From assembly GCA_050701115.1 (NCBI GenBank), contig JBOHER010000167.1, forward strand, positions 1 through 16,196: a stretch of DNA of 16,196 bases, read 5' to 3'. Source of the DNA: JBOHER01 sp050701115. Its GTDB lineage: Bacteria > Actinomycetota > Actinomycetes > Mycobacteriales > Pseudonocardiaceae. The notes beneath the pieces were generated by a model, which was given only the letters and a program-made list of their open reading frames with translations, was not told the DNA's origin and did not search any database. Of the stretch, positions 1 through 7,415 are shown one piece after another; within the stretch, counting starts at the first letter, position 1; every line of letters begins with the position of its first letter. The position numbers and the translations under genes are program-made.

Positions 1-1418
1 TCGAGCAGCTCAGCCCGACGCGGGTCAAGATCAATGTCGAGGTGCCGTTCGACGAGCTGAAGCCGAACTTCGACCGCGCCTACCGCAAGATCGCCCAGCA
101 GGTGCGCATTCCCGGATTCCGTCCCGGAAAAGCCCCCGCACGCGTCCTGGAAAGCCGAATTGGTCGCGCCCCGGTGCTCGACGAGGTTGTCAACGAGGTC
201 ATTCCCGCGAAGTACCTCGAAGCCGTGCAGTCAAGCGAGGTACGCACCCTTGGCCGCCCCGAGTTCGAGGTGACGCGACTCGAGGACCGCGAGGTGCTCG
301 AGTTCACCGCCGAGGTGGATGTGCGTCCGGACATCGCCGTGCCCGAGGTCGAGGGCCTGGCCGTGACCGTGGACGACGTCGAGCTGGCCGAGGCCGAGGT
401 CGATGAGCAGCTTGACGAGCTGCGCGCCAGGTTCGGTACGCTCACCGGCGTCGACCGCCCGGCCGAGAACGGCGACTTCGTGTCGATCGACCTGTCCGCG
501 AGCGTCAACGGCGAAGACGTCGAGGGTGCCAGCACCACCGGGCTGTCCTACGAGATCGGTTCCGGTCAGCTGGTCGAGGGCATCGACGAGGCACTGGTCG
601 GCGCCGCAGCGGGCGAGACGAAGAACTTCACCACCAAGCTGGTCGCAGGCGAGCACGCGGGCGAGGACGCCGAGATCACCGTGACGGTGCAGACCATCAA
701 GCAGCGCGAGCTGCCCGAAGCGGACGACGAGTTCGCTCAGATGGCCAGCGAGTTCGACACCATCGACGAGCTCCGTAGCGACCTACGTGAGCGGCTCGGC
801 CGCGTCAAGAAGATGCAGCAGGGTGTGCAGGCTCGCGACAAGGTGCTCGACGCGCTGCTCGAGCTCGCCGAGGTGCCACTGCCCGAGGGCGTCGTCCAGA
901 CCGAGGTCGACAATCGCAAGCACGAGGCGGTGCACGGCTTCGACCACGACGAGCAGGCGCTGACCAAAGTGCTCGAGGCCGAGGGCAAGACCATCGAGGA
1001 GTTCGACACCGAGCTGCGCACCGACGCCGAAAAGGCCGTCCGCACCCAGCTACTGCTGGACACCATCGCCGACGCGGAGAAGGTCGAGGTCGGTGACGCC
1101 GAGCTCACCGAGCGGATCATCTACCAGGCGCAGCGGTTCGGTGTCAGCCCGGACGAGTACGTGCAGCGTGCTCAGCAGTCCGGTCAGCTCGGCGCGATCT
1201 TCGCCGATGTTCGTCGCGGTAAGGCCCTTGCTTCCATCGTCCGCAAGGCCACCGTGACCGACGCCAGCGGCAACGCTATCGACCTGGACGAGCTGTTCGG
1301 TCGGGAGGACGCCGCGGCAGCCGCCGAGGAGCAGGTCGCCGTCGAGGAGACCGCACCGGCCGGGGTCGCCGCGGCCGCCGACGAGACAGAGCAGGCCGAG
1401 GCGTCGACCAAACAGTGA
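1..1418 (+). CDS. tig: Trigger factor, ribosome-associated chaperone / prolyl isomerase (5' end cut off by window)
   Basis: Trigger factor binds the ribosome at the exit tunnel and folds nascent chains in the cytoplasm. The reading frame is open from base 3 (EQLSPTRVKINVEVPFDELK), so the in-frame GTG at 42 is internal and only about five N-terminal residues plus the start codon are missing. The ribosome-docking signature GFRPGKAP lies at 114-137. An FKBP-type PPIase domain follows at roughly 460-700 (DFVSIDLSASVNG, then IGSGQLVEGIDEALVG). The helical C-terminal chaperone arms run to about 1290. The protein ends in a low-complexity Ala/Glu tail (1300-1415), as is common in actinobacteria. About 471 residues are visible, a normal to slightly long size for the family. 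No frameshifts were seen. It lies upstream of clpP1 and is separated from it by a strong dyad. Identification is firm. Confidence 0.96.
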   Translation, partial: EQLSPTRVKINVEVPFDELKPNFDRAYRKIAQQVRIPGFRPGKAPARVLESRIGRAPVLDEVVNEVIPAKYLEAVQSSEVRTLGRPEFEVTRLEDREVLEFTAEVDVRPDIAVPEVEGLAVTVDDVELAEAEVDEQLDELRARFGTLTGVDRPAENGDFVSIDLSASVNGEDVEGASTTGLSYEIGSGQLVEGIDEALVGAAAGETKNFTTKLVAGEHAGEDAEITVTVQTIKQRELPEADDEFAQMASEFDTIDELRSDLRERLGRVKKMQQGVQARDKVLDALLELAEVPLPEGVVQTEVDNRKHEAVHGFDHDEQALTKVLEAEGKTIEEFDTELRTDAEKAVRTQLLLDTIADAEKVEVGDAELTERIIYQAQRFGVSPDEYVQRAQQSGQLGAIFADVRRGKALASIVRKATVTDASGNAIDLDELFGREDAAAAAEEQVAVEETAPAGVAAAADETEQAEASTKQ

Positions 1419-1432
1419 CGCTCTGAGCGAAC
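1419..1432 (-). promoter_or_regulatory. Probable ClgR operator upstream of clpP1
   Basis: Read on the minus strand the site is GTTCGCTCAGAGCG. As I remember them, the published ClgR consensus sequences are GTTCGC-N5-GCG (Streptomyces) and a core CGCYNANRGCG (Corynebacterium). This site fits both without mismatch in the core. ClgR is the actinobacterial activator of clpP genes. The centre, near 1425, is about 58 bases upstream of the start point predicted from the TAGGGT box at 1471-1476, a usual place for an activator. It overlaps the left arm of the tig-clpP1 dyad. Binding itself is inferred. Confidence 0.6.
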
Positions 1433-1469
1433 TTGGGCGGTGTCAGGCATTCCGCGCCGCCCAAGTTCG
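1428..1469 (+). terminator. Perfect 13-bp inverted repeat between tig and clpP1
   Basis: The arms CGAACTTGGGCGG (1428-1440) and CCGCCCAAGTTCG (1457-1469) are exactly complementary, with a 16-base loop. It begins ten bases after the tig stop codon. No U-tract follows, as is usual for high-G+C actinobacterial terminators. It may end tig transcription, but it also overlaps the ClgR-like site, so a DNA-level operator role is possible. Confidence 0.6.
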
Positions 1470-1470
1470 T

Positions 1471-1495
1471 TAGGGTCGATTGCAAGTTCTTGACA
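1471..1495 (+). promoter_or_regulatory. Candidate clpP1P2 promoter elements
   Basis: A TANNNT-type -10 box, TAGGGT, lies at 1471-1476, 64 bases before the clpP1 start and correctly placed behind the ClgR-like site. Its -35 region (about 1448-1453) is poor, which fits an activator-dependent promoter. A consensus TTGACA at 1490-1495 is a second candidate -35, but no good -10 follows it at 16-18 bases. The call rests on motif matching only. Confidence 0.3.
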
Positions 1496-1540
1496 ACCAC
1501 GCAGCTGACGATGACCCCGTGAGCGAGAAGGCAGGCAGAC

Positions 1541-2158
1541 GTGACGCACCCCCACCCCTCGCCCAGCATGCGGACCAGTACCGCAGGGCTGAACTTGTTC
1601 GACTCGGTATCCGAGCGACTCCTCCAGGAACGCATCGTAGTGCTGGGTTCCGATGTCAACGACGAAGTCGCCAACCGGATCACCGCCCAACTGCTGCTGC
1701 TGGCCGCGGAGGACGCTGACAAGGACATTCGCCTCTACATCAACTCACCGGGCGGTTCGGTGACCGCCGGGTTCGCCATCTACGACACGATGCAGCTCAT
1801 CGAGCCGGATGTCGCGACCTACGCGATGGGCCTGGCCGCATCGATGGGCCAGTTCCTGCTGTCCTCGGGTGCCTCCGGCAAGCGGTACTCGCTGCCGCAC
1901 GCCCGAATCCTGATGCACCAGCCCTCCGCAGGCGTGTCCGGTACCGCCTCCGACATCGCCATCCAGGCCGAGGTGTTCGGCAAGTGGAAGCAGGAGCTTG
2001 CCAAGATCACCGCGGACCAGACCGGCCAGACCGTCGAGCAGATCATCAAAGACGGCGACCGCGACCGCTGGTTCACCGCCCAGGAGGCCAAGGAGTACGG
2101 GTTCGTCGACCATGTGCTGACCGCCGAGTACCTCGCCGCCAACGGCTCGGCCCAGTGA
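1541..2158 (+). CDS. clpP1: ATP-dependent Clp protease proteolytic subunit 1
   Basis: ClpP1 is a serine peptidase subunit. In actinobacteria it assembles with ClpP2 into a mixed tetradecamer fed by ClpX or ClpC1. The protein has 205 residues, the usual length. The catalytic triad is Ser101 (in LAASMGQFL), His126 (in ILMHQP) and Asp175 (in GDRDRWF); spacing matches the family. The YINSPGGS segment at 67-73 forms the substrate groove. The GTG start at 1541 is chosen because GAGAAGG (1525-1531) lies nine bases upstream. An in-frame ATG at 1568 is the alternative and would remove nine residues, including a His/Pro-rich leader (THPHPSPS). clpP2 follows after 29 bases, so the two are very probably cotranscribed. 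No lesions were seen. Confidence 0.96.
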   Translation: MTHPHPSPSMRTSTAGLNLFDSVSERLLQERIVVLGSDVNDEVANRITAQLLLLAAEDADKDIRLYINSPGGSVTAGFAIYDTMQLIEPDVATYAMGLAASMGQFLLSSGASGKRYSLPHARILMHQPSAGVSGTASDIAIQAEVFGKWKQELAKITADQTGQTVEQIIKDGDRDRWFTAQEAKEYGFVDHVLTAEYLAANGSAQ

Positions 2159-2187
2159 TCCGGGCACACGGTAATCAGGAGACTTCA

Positions 2188-2817
2188 ATGACCAATCTGA
2201 ACCTTCCGCAGTCTCGGTACATCCTGCCGTCCTACATTGAGCGCACCAGCTACGGCGTCAAGGAGTCCAACCCGTACAACAAGCTGTACGAGGAGCGGAT
2301 CATCTTCCTCGGCGTGCAGGTGGACGACGCGTCCGCCAACGACGTGATGGCCCAGCTGCTGCACCTCGAGCACGAGGACCCCGATCGCGACATCGTCATG
2401 TACATCAACTCGCCGGGTGGCTCGTTCACCTCGCTGATGGCCATCTACGACACGATGCAGTTCGTCCGGCCGGACATCCAGACGGTCTGCCTCGGTCAGG
2501 CGGCCTCGGCCGCCGCGGTGCTGCTCGCCGCGGGCACCAAGGGCAAGCGGATGGCTCTGCCCAACGCACGCGTGCTGATCCACCAGCCCGCCACCGAAGG
2601 CACCTACGGCCAGGTATCCGACCTGGAGATTCAGGCCAACGAGATCCAGCGGGTGCGCAAGCTGCTGGAGGCCACGCTGGCCAAGCACTGCAACAAGGAC
2701 GCCGAGCAGGTGCGCGCCGACATCGAGCGCGACCGGATCCTCACCGCCGAGCAGGCGTTGGAGTACGGAATCATCGATGAGGTCCTGCCCTACCGCAAGG
2801 GGTCGGCGACCAGCTAA
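2188..2817 (+). CDS. clpP2: ATP-dependent Clp protease proteolytic subunit 2
   Basis: This is the second ClpP subunit, which in mycobacteria provides the docking face for the ATPase. The ATG at 2188 is chosen over upstream in-frame starts, which lie inside clpP1, because AGGAGA (2177-2182) sits five bases before it and translation from there gives the family-typical N-terminus (SRYILPSYIERTSYG). The product has 209 residues. The triad is Ser107 (GQAASAAAVLL), His132 (VLIHQP) and Asp182 (ERDRIL), with the YINSPGGSF groove motif at 72-80. It follows clpP1 by 29 bases with no terminator between them, so the two should be made as one transcript. The sequence is intact and the identification is firm. 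Confidence 0.96.
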   Translation: MTNLNLPQSRYILPSYIERTSYGVKESNPYNKLYEERIIFLGVQVDDASANDVMAQLLHLEHEDPDRDIVMYINSPGGSFTSLMAIYDTMQFVRPDIQTVCLGQAASAAAVLLAAGTKGKRMALPNARVLIHQPATEGTYGQVSDLEIQANEIQRVRKLLEATLAKHCNKDAEQVRADIERDRILTAEQALEYGIIDEVLPYRKGSATS

Positions 2818-2830
2818 CGATCCGGCCAGG

Positions 2831-2854
2831 GGGCGTGTCGCGGGCGGCACGCCC
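2831..2854 (+). terminator. Short G+C-rich hairpin after clpP2
   Basis: GGGCGTG (2831-2837) pairs with CACGCCC (2848-2854) around a ten-base loop, 13 bases after the clpP2 stop. There is no U-tract. It is plausible as a weak terminator or attenuator. The rest of the clpP2-clpX gap (216 bases) holds a possible -10 box TAGGGT at 2868-2873 and a small hairpin, GGTGCA (2990-2995) with TGCACC (3005-3010), just upstream of the clpX ribosome binding site. Confidence 0.35.
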
Positions 2855-3033
2855 ACCGGCTCGGGTCTAGGGTCACCTCGCGATATCCGGTCAGCATTGG
2901 TCCTCCCCATCGGCCGATGCGGCGGGTACCGTCAGAAAGCGAGACGTAGGCGGCCCACACACCATCGCAGGGCCCAGCACGACGCATCAGGTGCATCAGC
3001 GAGGTGCACCGGAGGGGACAGAGGTCAACGGTC

Positions 3034-4332
3034 ATGGCACGTATCGGTGACGGCGGAGACCTGCTCAAGTGTTCTTTCTGCGGAAAGAGCCAGAAGCAGG
3101 TGAAGAAGCTCATTGCCGGCCCCGGCGTGTATATCTGCGACGAATGCATCGACCTCTGCAACGAGATCATCGAGGAAGAGCTGGCCGAGGCAGGCGACGT
3201 CAAGCTCGATGAGCTGCCGAAGCCCGCCGAGATCCATGACTTCCTCGAGCAGTACGTGATCGGCCAGGAAGAGGCCAAGCGCTCGCTGGCGGTCGCGGTC
3301 TACAACCACTACAAGCGCATCCAGTCCGAGACCAAGTCGGGTCCCAAGGACTCCAAGGACGAGCCGGTCGAGATCGCCAAGTCGAACATCCTGATGCTCG
3401 GTCCCACCGGGTGCGGCAAGACCTATCTGGCGCAGACCCTGGCCAAGCTGCTCAACGTGCCGTTCGCTATCGCCGACGCGACCGCGCTCACCGAGGCGGG
3501 TTACGTCGGCGAGGACGTCGAGAACATTCTGCTCAAACTCATCCAGGCCGCCGATTACGACGTCAAGCGCGCGGAGACCGGCATCATCTATATCGATGAG
3601 GTCGACAAGATCGCCCGCAAGAGTGAAAACCCGTCGATCACCCGGGATGTCTCGGGTGAGGGTGTGCAGCAGGCACTGCTGAAGATCCTGGAAGGCACCA
3701 CGGCGTCGGTACCTCCGCAGGGCGGCCGCAAGCACCCGCACCAGGAGTTCATCCAGATCGACACCACGAACGTGCTGTTCATCGTGGCAGGCGCGTTCGC
3801 GGGCCTCGAGAAGATCATCAACGAGCGGGTCGGCAAACGCGGTCTCGGCTTCGGCGCGGAGATCCGCACCAAGGCGGAGATCGAGGAGAGCGACATCTTC
3901 TCCGAGACCATGCCCGAGGATCTGATCAAGTTCGGCCTGATTCCCGAGTTCATCGGCAGGCTGCCGGTGGTGGCCAGCGTGACGCACCTGGACAAGGAGT
4001 CGCTGGTACAGATCCTCACCGATCCGCGCAACGCGCTGGTCAAGCAGTACAAGAAGCTGTTCGAGCTGGACAATGTCGAGCTGGAGTTCACCAAGAGCGC
4101 GCTGGCGGCCATCGCCGACCAGACGGTGCTGCGGGGAACCGGGGCTCGTGGCCTGCGCGCCATCATGGAAGAGGTGCTGCAGCAGGTCATGTACGACATC
4201 CCGAGCCGCGAGGATGTCGCCAAGGTGGTCATCACCGAGCAGACCGTCCGGGAGAACGTGAACCCCACGATCGTCTCGCGCCAGCCCACGCGGCGCAGCC
4301 GCGCCGCCGAGCGCAGCGAGAAGTCGGCGTAG
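3034..4332 (+). CDS. clpX: ATP-dependent Clp protease ATP-binding subunit ClpX
   Basis: ClpX is a hexameric AAA+ unfoldase that delivers substrates to ClpP1P2. The 432-residue product has the N-terminal zinc-binding domain (Cys13, Cys16, Cys35, Cys38). It also has Walker A GPTGCGKT (123-130), the pore-loop GYVGED (156-161), Walker B IIYIDE (184-189), the RKH loop (232-234) and the ClpP-docking loop (LGFGA, 271-275). Sensor and lid regions follow. The C-terminus is Arg/Ser-rich (RRSRAAERSEKSA). The ATG at 3034 is chosen because translation then opens MARIGDGGDLLKCSFCGK as in the family, and GAGG (3021-3024) is nine bases upstream. An in-frame upstream start at 3004 is not supported. The gene is convergent with the esterase gene, leaving only five bases between stop codons. 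It is intact. Confidence 0.97.
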   Translation: MARIGDGGDLLKCSFCGKSQKQVKKLIAGPGVYICDECIDLCNEIIEEELAEAGDVKLDELPKPAEIHDFLEQYVIGQEEAKRSLAVAVYNHYKRIQSETKSGPKDSKDEPVEIAKSNILMLGPTGCGKTYLAQTLAKLLNVPFAIADATALTEAGYVGEDVENILLKLIQAADYDVKRAETGIIYIDEVDKIARKSENPSITRDVSGEGVQQALLKILEGTTASVPPQGGRKHPHQEFIQIDTTNVLFIVAGAFAGLEKIINERVGKRGLGFGAEIRTKAEIEESDIFSETMPEDLIKFGLIPEFIGRLPVVASVTHLDKESLVQILTDPRNALVKQYKKLFELDNVELEFTKSALAAIADQTVLRGTGARGLRAIMEEVLQQVMYDIPSREDVAKVVITEQTVRENVNPTIVSRQPTRRSRAAERSEKSA

Positions 4333-4337
4333 GGCGG

Positions 4338-5273
4338 CTACCCGCTTTCCTCGGTCGCATCCGACACCCGGGTGCCGATGAACCGCACCACGTCGGTGGC
4401 GACGTCTTCGTTGAAGATGTCCCGGTGCCCGCCCGGGCCGATGTAGGCCAGTTCGGGGTTGGCCTGCCGGATGAATCCGCGCACGCCCTCGATGAAGCCG
4501 TCCTCGATCCCGCACCACACGCCGATGCGCACGTCCCGCAGGGCGGCGATGTTCTTGAGCGGGTCATCTGCGGCCCAGGCCCGGCGGGACTCGTAGACGT
4601 TGCGGGTACGCATTACCTCCCACTGGGTCATCAACGCCGGTCCGATGATCGCCGCAACGGACAGCGGCACCCGCCGCTCGGCCCGCCTGCGCGCGTAGAG
4701 CAGTGCGCCGAACCCGCCCATGGACAGCCCGGTGGCGGCGAACGGCACGCCGTCCGGGCCACCAAGGCCCCGTTCCCTGAGCCACATCGGGACCTCCTCG
4801 ATCAGCATGGCCATCGGATCGTCGCCGGGGTGCACCTCGTGCCAGTAGTTGTTGTCGCCGTCCACCGCGACGAAGCCGAACGGCGTGATGCTCTCCTGCA
4901 ACGTGTCGGCGTACAGGACCTGGCGCAACGACGGCCAGGAGGCGTTGCGGGCGGAGCCGTTCAAGCCGTGCAGCAGCAGCGACATCGGCAGGCCATCGGG
5001 CGGGTCGCGCTCCGGAAGCAGCGTCACCAGTTCGACCTCGCGTCCACGGGCCGCCGAGTACATCCGCTCGACCTTCCGCAAGCCGATCCGGGCCGGAGCG
5101 GCAGCCGCGCCCAGCGTGCGCCGCAGTGGCTCATGTTCAGGTCCGAGGCCGGTCACCGCGACCGCGCCCGCGCCGGCGAGCGTTGCTCCGGTGACACCCG
5201 CGGCGAGTAGTGCCCGCCTGCGCGTCAGCCGGAGCGGGTGCGCGGATGGCCGGGAGTCCGCGGCCTCCGTCAT
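4338..5273 (-). CDS. Exported alpha/beta-hydrolase esterase (PF00756-like)
   Basis: This 311-residue serine esterase is probably exported. The N-terminus (TRRRALLAAG at 17-26, then an Ala/Gly/Val-rich hydrophobic run to about 43) looks like a twin-arginine or membrane-anchor signal. The hydrolase fold shows the LLLHGLNG oxyanion segment (99-106), nucleophile elbow GLSMGG with Ser184, probable acid Asp258 (in GIEDGF) and His283 (in GPGGHRDIF). This resembles the putative esterase family that includes antigen 85 and S-formylglutathione hydrolase; substrate unknown. The ATG at 5273 is preceded by GAGGGGAG with five bases of spacing, a strong ribosome binding site. It sits 84 bases downstream of the damaged fdhD on the same strand. 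Among the lone accessory genes it is one of the few that are intact. Family assignment is good; function is not. Confidence 0.85.
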   Translation of the reverse strand: MTEAADSRPSAHPLRLTRRRALLAAGVTGATLAGAGAVAVTGLGPEHEPLRRTLGAAAAPARIGLRKVERMYSAARGREVELVTLLPERDPPDGLPMSLLLHGLNGSARNASWPSLRQVLYADTLQESITPFGFVAVDGDNNYWHEVHPGDDPMAMLIEEVPMWLRERGLGGPDGVPFAATGLSMGGFGALLYARRRAERRVPLSVAAIIGPALMTQWEVMRTRNVYESRRAWAADDPLKNIAALRDVRIGVWCGIEDGFIEGVRGFIRQANPELAYIGPGGHRDIFNEDVATDVVRFIGTRVSDATEESG

Positions 5274-5357
5274 GTCGGCTCCCCTCGACCGTGCCCGCGC
5301 TAGACAACGCCGACCCCAGGGGAAGCCGACGTCCTCTTCACGGTACGGCCCGGGGCG

Positions 5358-6207
5358 TCATGGCGGGTTGAAGTCACCCGTTCGGCCGGATGAGTTGGTT
5401 ACCCGCCGGTCGCCGGTGTAGACGTTCATGCTGCGCCCGCGCTGGAAGCCGACCAGCGTTATGCCGCTCTTGGCGGCGAGGTCGACGGCCAGTGAGGACA
5501 GGGCGGACACCGCGGCCAGCAACGCCCGCGAGCGCGGCCTTTTGCAGTTCGAAGGACGCGCGCCCGGACACCAGCAATCCGGCGTCGTACAGCGGCACTC
5601 GCTCAGCCAGCAATGCCCAGCCGAGCATCTTGTCCACCGCGTTGTGCCTGCCTACGTCCTCGCGCACCGCGAGCAGGGTGCCGTCCGTGTCGAACAAGGC
5701 CGCGGCGTGCAGTCCGCCGGTGCTGTCGAAGACCCGCTGCTGGGCGCGCAGCGAGTCGGGCAGCGTGGCCAGTACGTCCGCGGCGACTCGGAACTCGGCG
5801 GACGCCGGCTCGAACCGGGAGCGGACTGTGACCGCGCCCAATGCCGCCTTCCCGCAGACCCCGCAGGACGATGTGGTGTAGAAATTGCGCTCGACGCCCG
5901 CCGACGGCGGTGGAACGTGCGGAGCCAGGGCCAGATCAAGCACGTTGTAGGTGTTGCGGCCCTCCTTGTCCAAGCTGTCGCAGTAGCGAGCGGTGTGCGC
6001 GGCGTTTCTGGCACCGATCACGCCTTCGGTCAGCAGGAAGCCGTGCGCCAGCTCGATGTCGCTGCCGGGGGTGCGCATGATGACCGCGAGCGCCTTGCCG
6101 TCCACCCGCAACTCCAGCGGCTCCTCGGCGGCGAGGGTGTCCTGCTGTCTGCGGTCGGACTGCGCGGCGATCTTGCGCACCGGCCTGCGCACGGTTGCCC
6201 GACCCAC
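5358..6207 (-). pseudogene. fdhD: fdhD, formate dehydrogenase sulfurtransferase/accessory protein, frameshifted
   Basis: FdhD passes sulfur from a cysteine desulfurase to the molybdenum cofactor of formate dehydrogenases. From a GTG at 6207 (AAAGGAG nine bases upstream) the frame reads well through RTPGSDIELAHGFLLTEGVI (45-64), the sulfur-relay pair Cys115/Cys118 (SSCGVCGK), EDVGRHNAVDK (183-193) and SGRASFEL (214-221). After ALAGV the frame is lost near 5518-5526. As encoded, it runs on as basic nonsense to a stop at 5374-5376. The next frame restores the family ending (LLAAVSALSSLAVDLAA, then LVGFQRG and SMNVYTGDRR), stopping at 5358-5360. One residue also seems missing between FEL and QKA. 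The lesion removes the conserved C-terminal segment, so function is doubtful. It lies 27 bases downstream of the oxidoreductase remnant, in the same orientation. Confidence 0.85.
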
Positions 6208-6234
6208 GATCGAATGCTCCTTTGGTCTCTCCGC

Positions 6235-6894
6235 CTACTGAGCTGCCCGCTCCAGCCTGATCACGATGGCCTTGGACACCGGGGTGCTGGAGATTTCGGC
6301 CACCGAATCCAACGCGACGAGGGTGTTCGCCTCGGGGAAGTACGTCGCGGCGCAGCCGGGTGGGCACGGTAGGCGACCGCGCGGAATAGTGCCGCACGGC
6401 GCTCGCTGACCGTGCCGTCCTGCGTCCACTCCGACACCAGATCGACCAGGTCTCCGTCCGCGAACCCGCGCTCAGCCAGGTCCTCGGGGTTGATGAACAC
6501 CACCCGTCTGCCGCCTTCGATGCCTCGGTAGCGGTCGGAAAGGCCGTAGATGGTGGTGTTGTACTGGTCGTGGCTGCGCAGCGTCTGCAGGATGAGCCTG
6601 CCACGCCCGATGACCCCGCTCAGGTTCTGCGGATTGCGGAAACGCATCAGCCCGGCTTCCGGCAGCGGGTTCACCGCGATGATCTTGGCGCCGCGCCGCT
6701 TCGCGGCTTCCAGTTCCTCGATCGAGTGCTGCGCGAAGAACTCGGGGCCGACGCGACGCTTGGTGGCCTCCTCGGCGACCGCTTTGGCGCCGTTCTCGTA
6801 GAACTCGGCCGGTTTGCGATGCTCGCCGTCGGCTTCCCGCGGCTCCGGCCAGGCGCAACCGGGGCAATCGAAGCCCTCGCGCAACCTTGAGCAC
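6235..6894 (-). pseudogene. Remnant of FdhF/YdeP-family molybdopterin oxidoreductase (formate dehydrogenase-like)
   Basis: Family members are cytoplasmic molybdopterin enzymes of about 700-790 residues; here only some 215 family-like residues survive. Surviving blocks, in order: GFDCPGCAWPEP followed by FYENGAKAVAEEAT and PEFFAQHSIEEL (near the N-terminus); AAKRRGAKIIAVNPLPEAG and RFRNPQNLSGVIG (mid-protein); and LILQTLRSHDQYNTTIYG, DRYRGIEGGRRVVFINPEDL through VSEWTQDG (C-terminal cofactor domain). The first two blocks abut near 6708-6716 and the last two near 6596-6606, so much of the catalytic core is gone. A further frameshift near 6358-6374 moves the ending (CAATYFPEANTLVALDSVAE, VSKAIVIRLE) into another frame, stopping at 6235. 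Another lesion just upstream of GFDCPG has removed the true N-terminus. Adjacent fdhD supports the identity. It cannot encode a working enzyme. Confidence 0.85.
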
Positions 6895-6914
6895 ACACGA
6901 GGGTCACCAAGGGG

Positions 6915-6954
6915 GTCGTGAGTGATCAGGGTTGCCGGGAGGGCAACATTCACG
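6915..6954. repeat. Hairpin module related to the one after DUF4233
   Basis: An inner stem GTTGCC (6931-6936) / GGCAAC (6942-6947) sits within an outer stem CGTGAGT (6917-6923) / ATTCACG (6948-6954, one G-T pair). The left arm GTCGTGAGTGATCAG (6915-6929) matches 14096-14110 at 14 of 15 positions. It lies between the 5' end of the oxidoreductase remnant (minus) and the DUF488 gene (plus), an odd place for a terminator. Confidence 0.5.
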
Positions 6955-6988
6955 CACGAGGCCGTACGACTGTGCAGGGCAGGCGCGA

Positions 6989-7354
6989 ATGACCACGCCA
7001 AAGGTGCGGGTCCGTCGGGTCTACGACGATCCGACGTCCGAGGATGGGGTGCGCGTCCTTGTGGACCGCATCTGGCCGCGCGGCCTGCGCAAGGATGCCG
7101 CCGAACTGGACGAGTGGGCCAAGGACATCGCGCCCTCGGCCGAGCTGCGGAAATGGTTCGGCCACGACCCCGCCAAGTTCGACCGGTTCCGAGATCGGTA
7201 TCGCAAGGAACTCACGACGGAGCCTGGGCGTGCCGCGGTGGCGCGCCTGCGCGAACTGGGCCGGGGGACGATGCTCACCCTGCTCACCGCGACGAAGGAC
7301 GTGGCGCACTCCCATGCCGCCGTCCTTGCCGAATTGCTGCGAGCCCCGGAGTGA
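6989..7354 (+). CDS. DUF488 family protein (YeaO-like)
   Basis: This 121-residue soluble protein matches the DUF488 (PF04343) pattern along its whole length. Recognisable are RVRRVYDDP near the N-terminus, then VLVDRIWPRGLRKDAAELDEW, the IAPSAELRKWFGHDPAKFDRFRDRYRKEL block, and the late TLLTATKDVAHSHAAVLAELL segment with its conserved His pair. The family's biochemical role is not established. The ATG at 6989 is chosen because it gives the family-typical start (MTTPKVRVRRVYDD). A longer in-frame opening from 6932 would add 19 atypical residues and run through a hairpin. The ribosome binding site is weak (AGGGCAGG, 6976-6983). It is convergent with the membrane protein gene: only six bases would separate the stops if that gene's frameshift is corrected. 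It is intact although it is flanked by damaged genes. Confidence 0.85.
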   Translation: MTTPKVRVRRVYDDPTSEDGVRVLVDRIWPRGLRKDAAELDEWAKDIAPSAELRKWFGHDPAKFDRFRDRYRKELTTEPGRAAVARLRELGRGTMLTLLTATKDVAHSHAAVLAELLRAPE

Positions 7355-7415
7355 GACCGCTCAGCAGGTGTTGTCATCCGGCAGCGGCTGGTCTGGATCG
7401 AAGAACATTTCCTCA

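Noticed and set aside
2777..3103. An open frame in the clpP2-clpX gap
   Set aside because: It overlaps the ends of both genes, is Arg-rich and lacks a ribosome binding site.
3844..3858. ClpX docking loop reads LGF rather than IGF
   Set aside because: As I recall, LGF is also the mycobacterial ClpX sequence, so this is ordinary for actinobacteria.
3025..4518. A 497-codon open frame on the minus strand across all of clpX
   Set aside because: It is the antisense shadow expected in high-G+C DNA: composition is Arg/Leu/Gly/Asp-biased, no family is recognisable, and it overlaps an unmistakable clpX and the esterase gene.
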